DNA from: Actinosynnema sp. ALI-1.44
GTDB taxonomy: Bacteria; Actinomycetota; Actinomycetes; Mycobacteriales; Pseudonocardiaceae
Direction: 5' to 3'
Length of the DNA stretch: 64,000 nt
NCBI RefSeq assembly: GCF_001984155.1
Contig: NZ_MTQO01000053.1
Coordinates: 620,001-684,000, forward strand
Shown: piece after piece, positions 7,726 to 15,934 of the stretch
How the letters are laid out: every line of letters begins with the position of its first letter
Numbering within the stretch: position 1 is the stretch's first letter
The notes under the pieces: generated by a model
The model's input: only the letters and a program-made list of their open reading frames with translations
Databases searched by the model: none
What the model was told of the DNA's origin: nothing
Program-made: the position numbers and the translations under genes

Positions 7726-7939
7726 CCGCAGAGTCTGCGGGATTCTGCGGGATTGGTCAAGATCCCAATCCCGCAATTCTGCGGTTACGCGTTGCAACTC
7801 TGCGGAAGTCTGCGGTACTCTGCGGACCATGAGAATCGTAGGGGAGCGATACAGGCAACGAAGACGCGCACGACGTCGCAGTTGTCGGCGTTTGGCAGTC
7901 TGCGGAACTCTGCGGCATGCTGTACCTGTGGCCCGCAGA
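7726..7939. repeat. Array of ten TCTGCGG repeats in divergent control region
   Basis: TCTGCGG occurs on the plus strand at 7734, 7744, 7778, 7799, 7809, 7819, 7899 and 7909, and on the minus strand at 7726 and 7933. Spacings of 10, 10, 10, 10 and 21 bases put many copies on one face of the helix. The array fills the gap between two divergent HTH genes, so it most likely forms operators for one or both regulators. An iteron-like role is possible but no replication gene is visible. Confidence 0.75.
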
Positions 7940-8548
7940 CTGCGCACCGCCGACTACCCAATCGAGAGTCGGCACCGCCTGGCGGACGCAGTCACCCGAG
8001 CACGGGAAGCCGCGGGCCACCCGTACCGACCGAGCTTCGCCGAAGCCGCGGGTATCGGCGTCCGCAGCCTCGAAGCCGTCGAGTCCAAGAAGGACAACGC
8101 GCAAAGCGTGACCGAGAAAATCCTTCACGCCATCGGTCGAGCCCTTCCTCACTGGACCGAGGACACCCCGCGCATGATTCTCGAAGGCGGGCCGATCCCA
8201 CCGAACGACCTGCCCCCGAGTGGGCAAGGTGTAGCCGGTGAGCGGCAGTCGCGCGCGGAAGCTGCCCTGGCGAAGGTGCTTGGGGTCGATGCTGTCGGCC
8301 TGGAGGACATCCTCGAAGGTCGCAGGAAGCTGCCCGGCCACGTGGCCGAGATGGATCAGCAGTGGCTCTTGACCGCACCGCGGTCGGCTGTCGTCGCGGT
8401 GTCCGCGCTCGTCGAGGAGCTCGTCGGCCAGGCGGCGGGCGAGCGGTTCCTGCTCAATGCACTTGAACTGCGACGACGCCACAGCGAGGCCATCGACGAG
8501 GCGCGCGACATCGAACCAGCTGACGAGGGCGACCGCTTCCCCCGTTGA
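7928..8548 (+). CDS. HTH-domain regulatory protein (206 aa)
   Basis: The region RLRTADYPIESRHRLADAVTRAREAAG...SFAEAAGIGVRSLEAVE is an XRE-like HTH of a type common in actinobacterial elements, followed by ALPHWTEDTPRMILEGGPIPP and a helical C-terminal half. The GTG at 7928 is chosen because it starts just before the conserved part. No ribosome site is seen there, so translation may be leaderless; an in-frame ATG at 7829 is the alternative but would translate part of the TCTGCGG array. Confidence 0.6.
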   Translation: MARRLRTADYPIESRHRLADAVTRAREAAGHPYRPSFAEAAGIGVRSLEAVESKKDNAQSVTEKILHAIGRALPHWTEDTPRMILEGGPIPPNDLPPSGQGVAGERQSRAEAALAKVLGVDAVGLEDILEGRRKLPGHVAEMDQQWLLTAPRSAVVAVSALVEELVGQAAGERFLLNALELRRRHSEAIDEARDIEPADEGDRFPR

Positions 8549-8701
8549 TCAAATCGTGACCGACAGTTAGCTGACCTGTGCTACGGATTCACTCGAACGA
8601 GTGAACTTCGTACGACTGCGTAATTGCCACCGATAAGCAACTGTCGAAGCAAATTGCGCATTGGCTGGGGAGCGCTCTCGTGGAAAGTCGCAGGTGAGCG
8701 A

Positions 8702-9031
8702 ATGTCTGACATGCCGAAAGGTCTGCAAACCGTCGGTCGCTGGCGCTGGCTCTTGCTGGGATCGGCAGCGCTACTGACCGTAGTTGCGGGCGTCCTCGGC
8801 TGGCTGGAAATCACGACCCACTCGAACCCGGCGCCGCGGTCCTGGGTGCAGCACACCGCAACCGTCTGCTGGCTCGGCTACTTCGTGCTGGCGGGCGCAC
8901 TGCCCATCGCCAGGTGGGCCGTCAAGCGAGTGGAGCGAGCCGTCGAACGGGCCGGTCGCGAACAGCGGTTGACCACGCTCGCGGACCTGCTGGAGGACAA
9001 CGTGAGGTCAGGAACCGATAAGAGGAGGTGA
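8702..9031 (+). CDS. Small two-pass membrane protein (109 aa)
   Basis: Starting MSDMPKGLQTVGRWRW, the protein has hydrophobic segments LLLGSAALLTVVAGVLGWLEI and TVCWLGYFVLAGALPIARW, then a basic, coiled-coil-like tail (VKRVERAVERAGREQRLTTLADLLEDNV). It is probably a membrane protein with a cytoplasmic tail. AGGTGAGCG precedes the ATG. It lies just upstream of the integrase, whose ribosome site overlaps this gene's stop codon. Function unknown. Confidence 0.6.
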   Translation: MSDMPKGLQTVGRWRWLLLGSAALLTVVAGVLGWLEITTHSNPAPRSWVQHTATVCWLGYFVLAGALPIARWAVKRVERAVERAGREQRLTTLADLLEDNVRSGTDKRR

Positions 9032-9034
9032 TCC
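9021..9034 (+). promoter_or_regulatory. Near-perfect Shine-Dalgarno for the integrase
   Basis: AGAGGAGGTGATCC matches almost the full anti-Shine-Dalgarno tail of 16S rRNA and sits a few bases before the integrase ATG at 9038, overlapping the stop of the upstream membrane protein. It fixes the integrase start. Confidence 0.7.
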
Positions 9035-9037
9035 ACT

Positions 9038-10285
9038 ATGCCCAGGCCACCGCTTGCCATCGGCACGTACGGCGAGATCTACACCCAAGACCTCGGCGAC
9101 GGCCGGTGGCTGGCCAGGGCGCAGTACCGAGACGCCGACGGCGTGACTCGGCCGGTGAAACGCCATGGATCGACCAAGGCGAAGGCGATCGCCGCATTGA
9201 AGAAGGCGCTCGCCAACCGGTCGAAGTCCGCCGGTTCTGGTGGGCTGTTCACGGGCGAGATGAAGGTGACGCTGCTCGCTGAGAAGTACTTCGAGGAGTT
9301 CCGGCGACTGGTCGAAGAAGGCCAGCGTTCACCGACCACCCTGGACCAGTACGAGGGCATGTGGGAACGGCACCTGAAGAAGGCTGTCGGCGACCTGCGA
9401 TGCCGCGAGATCGACGCAGTGAACGGCGGCGTCGGCATCATGCACGAGATACTGGTGGCCATCGGCAGAACAAGTAAGTCGAACGCCAAGATGGCTCGGT
9501 CGGTGTTGTCGGGCATGTGCGCGTTCGGCGTGCCGAGGACAGCCATGTCTGCTAACCCGATGCGTGATGTCGGCTCCATCGAGGTGAAAACGAAACGGGC
9601 CAAGCGGGGCATGTCACCGGCCGAGATCATCGATTTTCACGGCAAGCTGGTGGACCACCCTAAAGCCGCGCGTTGGGACTTGCCCGATCTGACCACGATG
9701 CACGCCGCGACCGGTGTCCGGATCAGCGAATCGCTGGCCGTTGACTGGGAGAACGTCAACTGGGAAACCAACCAGGTCGAGTTCGCTTGGCGCATTATCC
9801 GTGTCAAGGGGAAGGGCCTGAAACGGGTCGAGAACCTGAAGCGGGCAACCGGCGACCGGATCATGGGCCTCCCAGGTTTCGGCATGGCCATGTTGAAGCG
9901 CCGGTGGCTGGCGGCCGGCAAGCCGACGACCGGTCCCGTGTTTCCGGACCGGTACGGCGGCTGGCGAGATCCGAGCAACACCCGCCGGGTGTTGCGCGAG
10001 GTTCGGGCGCTGATCGGGTACGGGTGGGTTGTCTCGCATATTTTCCGGCGCGCTGTGGCGACCATCCTGGACCGCGGCGGGGCTACTGCCCGGCAGGTTG
10101 CTAACCAGCTCGGCCACGTCCGGGTGTCTATGACGCAGGACAACTACCTCGAGCGCGAGGTCGCGAACGACGGCAACGCCGAGATCATCGAAGGTGCGTT
10201 CGGCGACTGGGACCCGTCGACGCCGGAGGGGGCGGCCGATGGCAACACCGCAGCCGACGACAATGTGGCCGAACGTCCGGCCTGA
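9038..10285 (+). CDS. int: Tyrosine recombinase / phage integrase
   Basis: The 415-residue enzyme catalyses site-specific integration of the element. An N-terminal arm-binding part (GRWLARAQYRDADG, residues 20-50) is followed by a core-binding SAM-like domain and the catalytic domain. Catalytic residues are visible: Arg228 in TGVRISES, His334 and Arg337 in SHIFRRA, His360 in QLGHVRVS and Tyr370 in DNYLE. Length is normal for actinobacterial element integrases. It is read toward the tRNA-Lys gene about 330 bases away, the probable attachment site. The start is fixed by a near-perfect ribosome site. Confidence 0.95.
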   Translation: MPRPPLAIGTYGEIYTQDLGDGRWLARAQYRDADGVTRPVKRHGSTKAKAIAALKKALANRSKSAGSGGLFTGEMKVTLLAEKYFEEFRRLVEEGQRSPTTLDQYEGMWERHLKKAVGDLRCREIDAVNGGVGIMHEILVAIGRTSKSNAKMARSVLSGMCAFGVPRTAMSANPMRDVGSIEVKTKRAKRGMSPAEIIDFHGKLVDHPKAARWDLPDLTTMHAATGVRISESLAVDWENVNWETNQVEFAWRIIRVKGKGLKRVENLKRATGDRIMGLPGFGMAMLKRRWLAAGKPTTGPVFPDRYGGWRDPSNTRRVLREVRALIGYGWVVSHIFRRAVATILDRGGATARQVANQLGHVRVSMTQDNYLEREVANDGNAEIIEGAFGDWDPSTPEGAADGNTAADDNVAERPA

Positions 10286-10303
10286 CCACAGGGAGAACAC
10301 CGC

Positions 10304-10516
10304 GTGTCCCACACCACACGATTCCGCTACAACCTGACCGTCGAGGTCGAGGTCGACATCGCGAAGTGGCTCAGGGAGACGAACCCCGAAGGGTTCCCGC
10401 TGGACGCTGGCAGCGTGCAGGAGGACATCGCGGAATACGTCACGTCCGAGCTCCACATCCTGCCCCACCTGATGGACGCCGACGCGAAGGTCACGGTCTC
10501 CGTCGAGCCGGAGTGA
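10304..10516 (+). CDS. Small hypothetical protein (70 aa)
   Basis: A GTG start preceded by GGGAGA gives a 70-residue acidic protein, MSHTTRFRYNLTVEVEVDIAKW..., with alternating beta strands and one helix. It looks like a small folded cytoplasmic protein, but no family is recognised. It sits between the integrase and the tRNA-Lys end and so is probably the last gene of the element. Confidence 0.55.
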   Translation: MSHTTRFRYNLTVEVEVDIAKWLRETNPEGFPLDAGSVQEDIAEYVTSELHILPHLMDADAKVTVSVEPE

Positions 10517-10582
10517 TTCCGCAGTCCGCCCGGACGATGTGGATCATGTCCGTAAACCGTCCCTTGAGATGATCATGAAGAA

Positions 10583-10606
10583 CGCCCAGGCTGTCTGACC
10601 TGGGCG
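10583..10606 (-). terminator. Hairpin downstream of tRNA-Lys
   Basis: An 8-bp perfect stem (CGCCCAGG/CCTGGGCG) with an eight-base loop lies just past the 3' end of the minus-strand tRNA-Lys. It could end the tRNA transcript. If integration occurs in the tRNA 3' end, this hairpin is supplied by the element. Confidence 0.5.
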
Positions 10607-10611
10607 AACTG

Positions 10612-10684
10612 TGGGCCCCCGGGGGATCGAACCCCGAACCCGCGGATTAAAAGTCCGCTGCTCTGCCAATTGAGCTAGAGGCCC
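10612..10684 (-). tRNA. tRNA-Lys (anticodon UUU), probable integration site
   Basis: On the minus strand the sequence folds as a 73-base tRNA: acceptor GGGCCTC/GGGGCCC with discriminator A, a D-arm containing AATTGGCAG, anticodon loop CTTTTAA (UUU, Lys), and T-loop TTCGATC. No CCA is encoded. The integrase points at its 3' end, as for elements that integrate into tRNA genes and rebuild the 3' part. The matching attachment repeat would lie beyond the left window edge. Confidence 0.95.
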
Positions 10685-10721
10685 GTGCGATGTAAGCGTA
10701 CCTACTTGCTCCAACGAGTTA

Positions 10722-10898
10722 TCAAGAGGTCGGCAGTGCGTCCAGTGCGCCGTCCTTCACGTCGCTGACCAGTGCGTGCAGCTGTGCGGGGCTCATCTGG
10801 ACGCGCTGCCCGAAGTCGTCGGTGATCACGACCCGCTGCTCCTCCGACGCGTCCGCGTCGATCCACAGTTCGGGGCAGCCGCAGTTGCACTGTCCGCT
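10722..10898 (-). CDS. Small conserved-looking ORF without a normal start codon
   Basis: A minus-strand frame reads SGQCNCGCPELWIDADASEEQRVVITDDFGQRVQMS, ending ALDALPTS and a TGA. The CNCGC start and the ITDDFGQ/VQMS core resemble small actinobacterial proteins of unknown role, so the frame looks protein-like. A TAG stop lies directly upstream and no ATG, GTG or TTG is found before the conserved part. It may be a decayed gene, use a rare start codon, or carry a sequence error. The other-frame GTG at 10890 yields a non-protein-like sequence. Confidence 0.35.
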   Translation of the reverse strand, partial: SGQCNCGCPELWIDADASEEQRVVITDDFGQRVQMSPAQLHALVSDVKDGALDALPTS

Positions 10899-10996
10899 GA
10901 CCTACTCACACGGGGGATTACGCGTCGTGACTGATCACAGGGCGGTTACTCCATGACGGTATTCGCACGTGGCCGCGCCGGTGTGGTGTTGACTCT

Positions 10997-12334
10997 GTGA
11001 CCATGGGAGCTCCGGTCAGTGCGCCACCGACGCAATGGAGTGACTCCGTGCGACGAGTGGCTCGCTCCGCGCGGACCACGCCAGGGCGGTTGGGGATCAT
11101 CGCGAGCGCGCTCGTGGCCTTGAGTGTGCTGACGGGTTTGTTCGCCGCATTGGCGTTGCAGTCCAAGCAGGACACGATCAGTGGTCTCACCGACCACCGT
11201 GAACCGCTTTCGGCTGCGGCGCAACAGATCTACCGTTCCCTGTCGGACGCCGACGCCACCGCGTCCAGTGCTTTCCTCTCCGGCGGGTCCGAACCGGCCG
11301 CGCTGCGGGAGCGCTACGAGATCGACATGGCGCAGGCCGGTGCCGCGTTGGCGAAGGCCGCGTCAGACGTCGGCGGGATCGCGGGCGCGGAGAAGCAGGT
11401 CGACACGCTCGGTCAGCAGTTGCCGGTCTACGCGGGCCTGATCGAGACCGCTCGGACCAACAACCGGTTCGGCCTGCCGATCGGTGCCGCGTACCTGCGT
11501 GAGGCGTCCACCCTGATGCGCGCCAAGCTCCTGCCCGCCGCGCAGGAGCTGTACCGGATCGACATCGGCAGGCTCACCGACGAGCAGGACGACGCGGCGA
11601 GCCTTCCCTGGCTCACCGTCGCCCTCACGCTGGTGCTGCTCGGTTCGCTGATCGCCACCCAGGTGTATCTGACGCGCAAGACCAACCGGTTGATCAACAC
11701 CGGCCTGCTGGTGTCCACGGTCGCCGTCGGCATCGGGTTGGTCTGGGGCGTCGCCGCGGGCTGGGTGTCCGCGGCTGCGGTCGGCAGCGCGCGCGACGAC
11801 GGCTCCCAGCAGGTGGATGTCCTGGTGCAGGCCAGGATCGTGGCGTTGAAGTGCCGCGCCGACGAGACGCTCACGTTGGTCGCGCGCGGTGACGGCACCG
11901 CATACGAGAAGGAATGGCAGGAGCTCGCGCCGACCATCTCCGGCAAGGGCGAGAACGACAAGGACCTCTTGGCCAAGGCCCGCGCGTCGGCGAGTGACCC
12001 GGCCATCAGCCAGCAGGTGCGCGGTGCGATCGACAACGCGCAGGCCTGGCAGGAAGCACACCGCAAACTGCGCGAACTGGACGACACGGGCCAGTACGAC
12101 CAGGCGGTCAGCATGGCGCTCGGCGACGACGACAAGGACGCCGCGTCCGCGTTCAACAAGTTGGACGAGAACCTCTCGAATGCTATTCAGAAGGGCAGGG
12201 AGAAGTTCGTCGAGTCGACGTCCTCCGCGCAGAACGCGTTGACCGGGCTGGTGCCCGGAGTCGCGGTGCTCGCGTTGATCGGCGCGGGCGGCGCACTGGT
12301 GGGGATTCGGCAACGGCTGCGGGAGTACCGGTGA
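10997..12334 (+). CDS. glnX: GlnX-like transmembrane sensor protein
   Basis: This 445-residue membrane protein matches GlnX, which in mycobacteria links the extracellular amino-acid sensor GlnH to the cytosolic kinase PknG. A first membrane helix (residues 33-54) is followed by an extracytoplasmic helical region, central helices at 203-224 and 233-258, a second helical region, and a final helix near 418-436. The gene order glnX-glnH-pknG is the strongest support. The GTG at 10997 is used; an in-frame ATG six bases later is possible. The stop overlaps the glnH start. Confidence 0.85.
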   Translation: MTMGAPVSAPPTQWSDSVRRVARSARTTPGRLGIIASALVALSVLTGLFAALALQSKQDTISGLTDHREPLSAAAQQIYRSLSDADATASSAFLSGGSEPAALRERYEIDMAQAGAALAKAASDVGGIAGAEKQVDTLGQQLPVYAGLIETARTNNRFGLPIGAAYLREASTLMRAKLLPAAQELYRIDIGRLTDEQDDAASLPWLTVALTLVLLGSLIATQVYLTRKTNRLINTGLLVSTVAVGIGLVWGVAAGWVSAAAVGSARDDGSQQVDVLVQARIVALKCRADETLTLVARGDGTAYEKEWQELAPTISGKGENDKDLLAKARASASDPAISQQVRGAIDNAQAWQEAHRKLRELDDTGQYDQAVSMALGDDDKDAASAFNKLDENLSNAIQKGREKFVESTSSAQNALTGLVPGVAVLALIGAGGALVGIRQRLREYR

Positions 12335-13293
12335 TGAAACGAGTCGCACTGCTTCTGGTGGCGGCGTTGGCGCTGACCGCGTGTGGCGGTCCCGGGCGGC
12401 CGGTCGACCTCGCGGTCGTCACGGCCGTCGACCGTCCGCAACCGGACGGCTCCAAACCCGGCGAGGCCGGCGCGACGGGAGCACAGCCGTCCGGCTGCGG
12501 CGACCCGACGGCCAGCCTGCGTCCCGGCGGCCTCGGCATCGCGGCCGGGTCGACCATGGCCAAGATCCGTGACCGCGGCAGGCTGATCGCGGGCGTCGAC
12601 CAGAACACGTACCTCTTCGGCTTCCGCAACCCGGCGACGAACAACCTGGAGGGTTTCGACATCGACATGGCCAAGCAGGTGGCCAAGGCGATCTTCAACG
12701 ACGACAGCAAGATCCAGTACAAGGTGCTCACGTCCCGCGACCGCGAGAAGGCGCTGGCCAACGGCGAGGTCGACATCGTCGCGCGGACGTACACGATCAA
12801 CTGCGAACGCCTGCAGCAGGTCTCCTTCTCGGCGGTCTACTACACGACCGGCCAGCGCGTGCTCGTGCAGAAGGGATCGTCCATCAACAGCATGGACGAC
12901 CTCGGCGGCAAGAAGGTCTGCGCGAACGTGGGGTCGACGTCGCTCACCCAGATCGCCAAGCACCCGGCCAAGCCGGTGCCGTGGTCGGTGCTGAACTGGT
13001 CGGACTGCCTCGTGCTGATGCAGCAGGGCCAGGTCGCGGCGATGTCGACCGACGAGCCGATCCTGGTCGGGATGGCGGCGCAGGACCCGACCGTCCGGAT
13101 CGTCGGCCCGAAGCTGACCGAGGAGCCGTACGGCATCGGTATCCCCAAGGCGAACACCGACATGGTGAAGTTCGTCAACGCGGTGCTCGAGCGGATGCGC
13201 GGCGACGGGTCGTGGCAGCAGAGCTACGACCGGTGGGTGGCCTCGCGCCTGGGCGAATCCGCGACGCAGCCGACGCCGAAGTACCGGGACTGA
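12334..13293 (+). CDS. glnH: GlnH-like solute-binding lipoprotein (Asp/Glu/Gln sensor)
   Basis: A 319-residue extracellular binding protein of the SBP family 3. The signal peptide ends in a lipobox LTAC with Cys17 as the lipid site. The mature part has the typical GVDQNTYLFGFRNP and FDIDMAKQVAKAIF motifs and GEVDIVARTYTI. In mycobacteria GlnH binds aspartate and glutamate and signals through GlnX to PknG; the same role is inferred here from gene order. The ATG overlaps the glnX stop by one base, and pknG follows after 15 bases. Confidence 0.9.
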   Translation: MKRVALLLVAALALTACGGPGRPVDLAVVTAVDRPQPDGSKPGEAGATGAQPSGCGDPTASLRPGGLGIAAGSTMAKIRDRGRLIAGVDQNTYLFGFRNPATNNLEGFDIDMAKQVAKAIFNDDSKIQYKVLTSRDREKALANGEVDIVARTYTINCERLQQVSFSAVYYTTGQRVLVQKGSSINSMDDLGGKKVCANVGSTSLTQIAKHPAKPVPWSVLNWSDCLVLMQQGQVAAMSTDEPILVGMAAQDPTVRIVGPKLTEEPYGIGIPKANTDMVKFVNAVLERMRGDGSWQQSYDRWVASRLGESATQPTPKYRD

Positions 13294-13308
13294 CAAGGGG
13301 AATCACCG

Positions 13309-15933
13309 ATGGCCAAGTGTCAGCGACCGGGCTGTGACGGCGAGACGGCGTTCGGCAAGTGCACCACGTGCGGCGCGCCCGAACCACCGGCATGGACACC
13401 ACCGCAACCGTCCGAACCGCGGCAGCGGCTCGAAGAAGAGGCGGGCACCGGCTGGTTCCGGCACCCGGACGTGCTCAGCGGATCGATGTCGTCACCCCCC
13501 AATCCGGGCCCGAAACCAGCGCCACAACCGCAGGCACAGCCGCAGCCGCCGAGGCCGAGACCCAAGCCCGAAGCGGAAACCGTGATCATCCAACCGGTCA
13601 CGCCACCGCGTGGCCAGCCCGCGCCCGCACCGGGCCAATGGGCTCATGGTGCCCAGGTTCCCGCTGTGCAGCCGCAACACAACCAGGCGCCCGTGCCGGA
13701 CGTGCCCCAGCCGACGAGTGTGCTGGCCGTGGTCGATCCGACGCAGAGCATCGTGCCGCCGAAGCCGGTCGTCGCGGAATCACCGCCGTCCCAGGACTCC
13801 CGGCCCAGCAGCGACTCCGCGCCGTTCCCCGCGCCCGGCCGCGGAACGGGTTCCCGCCGGACGAGTTCCCGCGTGGCGCGCGGCCGTGGTCTTGGTGCCG
13901 GTCTGGTCGAGGTTCCGCCGGTGCCGTACCGGGATCCGGCGTCCGCCATCATGCAGGACCCGGTCGTCGCCGAGAACAAACGCTTCTGCGGCAGCTGCGG
14001 TACCGCGGTCGGCCGTGGCGTCGACGGTGAGCCCGGTGTCGCCGAGGGTGAGTGCCCCAACTGCGGCACGCGGTTCTCGTTCAAGCCGCGCCTGCGACGC
14101 GGCGACGTGCTCGGCAACCAGTACGAGGTGCTCGGGTGCCTGGCCTACGGTGGTCTCGGCTGGATCTACCTGGCCAAGGACCGCAACGTCAGCGACCGGT
14201 GGGTGGTGCTCAAGGGCCTGATCGACACCGGCGACGCGACCGCGGTCGCCGCGGCCGTCGCGGAGCAGCGGTTCCTCGCGCAGGTCGAGCACGCCAACAT
14301 CCTCAAGATCTACAACTTCGTGCAGGCGCCGGACCCGACGACCGGGTCGTCGGTCGGCTACATCGTGATGGAGTACATCGGCGGCCAGTCGCTGCGCCAG
14401 ATCGCGCTGGAGCACCACCGGACCCTCGGCCGGGCCGAGCCGCTGCCGATCGGCCAGGTGATCGCGTACGGCCTGGAGATCCTGCCCGCCATGGGCTACC
14501 TGCACAGCATCGGCCTGCTGTACTGCGACCTCAAGCCGGACAACGTGATCCAGACCAACGAGACGCTCAAGCTGATCGACCTCGGCGCGGTCCGCCGTGA
14601 CGACGACTACGAGAGCCCGTTGTTCTTCACACTCGGCTACAGCGCTCCCGAACTGGCTGACCGGGGCGCGTCGGTGGCGTCCGACATCTACACGGTCGGT
14701 CGCACGCTGGCCGTGCTGGCGATCGAGTTCACCGGCTACACCGGCAAGTTCCGGCACACGCTGCCCGGCCCGGACGACGTCATGCTGTTCAAGCTGTTCG
14801 ACTCGTTCTACCGGGTGCTCAAACGCGCCACGCACCCCGACCCGGACCGCCGGTTCCCCACCGCGGAGGACATGGCCGAACAGCTGACCGGTGTGCTGCG
14901 CGAGGTGATGGCGCTCGGCACGAACCGGCCGCGTCCCGGCGTGTCCGCGGTGTTCGGCCCGGAACCGAGGACGTTCGGCGCGACGGTGCCGACCGGCGAA
15001 CGCGGCGTGTCGCTCACGGTCCCCGACCCGTCCGAAGTGGTCGGTGCGCTGCCCGTCCCGCAGGTGGACACCGACGACCCGGCGGCCGGGGTGCTCGCGG
15101 CGACGGTGGCGTCGGGCATGAACGACCTCATCGATGCCTTGGCGCACGCGCCGCAGAACTCGGTCGAGGTGCGGTTGCGGCTGCTGCGCGCCCGTACCGA
15201 ACTGGGCGACATCGCCCGTGCGTCCGGCGAGTTGGAGCTGGCGCGGCGACTGGCCACGGACCCCCACGACTGGCGTCTGCAGTGGCACCGCGGCCTGCTC
15301 GAGCTCGCGATGCGCCGTCCCACCGAGGCACGCGCCGCGTTCGAAGCCGTGTACGACGCACTGCCGGGTGAGGCGGCGCCGAAACTGGCACTGGGCATCA
15401 GCCTGGAGTACCTGCGGGACTACTTCGGCGCGGCACGGTACTACGAGCAGGTCTGGCGCACGGACCGGTCGTACGTCAGCGCCGCGTTCGGTCTGGTGCG
15501 CGTGTACCTCGCCCAAGGTGCGCGGGCGGGAGCGATCGAAGTGCTCGAGTCCGTTCCGGACTCGTCGAGCCACTACGTGGCGGCGCAGGTGGCGGCGATC
15601 AAGATCAAGGCGAGCGCGACCGAGGTCGCCAAACTGGCCGAGCCCGACCTGTACGACGCGGCGCGCCGACTCGAACGGCTGGCGCTGGACGCGGAACGTC
15701 GCACACAGTTGTCGGCCGAGGTGCTCGAGGCGGCATACGGGTGGGTGAAAGCAGGCCGACCGGGTGGTGGTCACGCGGCGGGAACTGTGTTGGGCTGCAC
15801 CCTTTCCGAACGTGAACTACGCTTCGGCCTGGAGCGCTGCTACCGGGCGTTGGCCCGGCTGGCAGGCACTCCGGAACAGCGCCACGAGTTGGTCGACCGC
15901 GCCAACGCCATCCGCCCGAGGACGCTTACCTGA
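13309..15933 (+). CDS. pknG: PknG serine/threonine protein kinase
   Basis: An 874-residue soluble kinase that controls nitrogen/TCA metabolism through GarA-type proteins in relatives. An N-terminal CxxC module (about residues 4-25) precedes a long Pro-rich linker, then the usual rubredoxin-like pair FCGSCG...CPNCG (225-252), a kinase domain with Lys302, YCDLKPDN (Asp407) and LIDLGA (Asp424), and a C-terminal TPR region. It is about 120 residues longer than the 750-residue M. tuberculosis protein, mostly in the N-terminal part. The DLG in place of DFG is normal for PknG. Confidence 0.95.
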   Translation: MAKCQRPGCDGETAFGKCTTCGAPEPPAWTPPQPSEPRQRLEEEAGTGWFRHPDVLSGSMSSPPNPGPKPAPQPQAQPQPPRPRPKPEAETVIIQPVTPPRGQPAPAPGQWAHGAQVPAVQPQHNQAPVPDVPQPTSVLAVVDPTQSIVPPKPVVAESPPSQDSRPSSDSAPFPAPGRGTGSRRTSSRVARGRGLGAGLVEVPPVPYRDPASAIMQDPVVAENKRFCGSCGTAVGRGVDGEPGVAEGECPNCGTRFSFKPRLRRGDVLGNQYEVLGCLAYGGLGWIYLAKDRNVSDRWVVLKGLIDTGDATAVAAAVAEQRFLAQVEHANILKIYNFVQAPDPTTGSSVGYIVMEYIGGQSLRQIALEHHRTLGRAEPLPIGQVIAYGLEILPAMGYLHSIGLLYCDLKPDNVIQTNETLKLIDLGAVRRDDDYESPLFFTLGYSAPELADRGASVASDIYTVGRTLAVLAIEFTGYTGKFRHTLPGPDDVMLFKLFDSFYRVLKRATHPDPDRRFPTAEDMAEQLTGVLREVMALGTNRPRPGVSAVFGPEPRTFGATVPTGERGVSLTVPDPSEVVGALPVPQVDTDDPAAGVLAATVASGMNDLIDALAHAPQNSVEVRLRLLRARTELGDIARASGELELARRLATDPHDWRLQWHRGLLELAMRRPTEARAAFEAVYDALPGEAAPKLALGISLEYLRDYFGAARYYEQVWRTDRSYVSAAFGLVRVYLAQGARAGAIEVLESVPDSSSHYVAAQVAAIKIKASATEVAKLAEPDLYDAARRLERLALDAERRTQLSAEVLEAAYGWVKAGRPGGGHAAGTVLGCTLSERELRFGLERCYRALARLAGTPEQRHELVDRANAIRPRTLT

Positions 15934-15934
15934 G

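Noticed and set aside
7726-7939. Replication origin iterons
   Set aside because: The repeats are iteron-like, but no replication initiator is in view and the flanking genes are HTH regulators, so operators are more likely.
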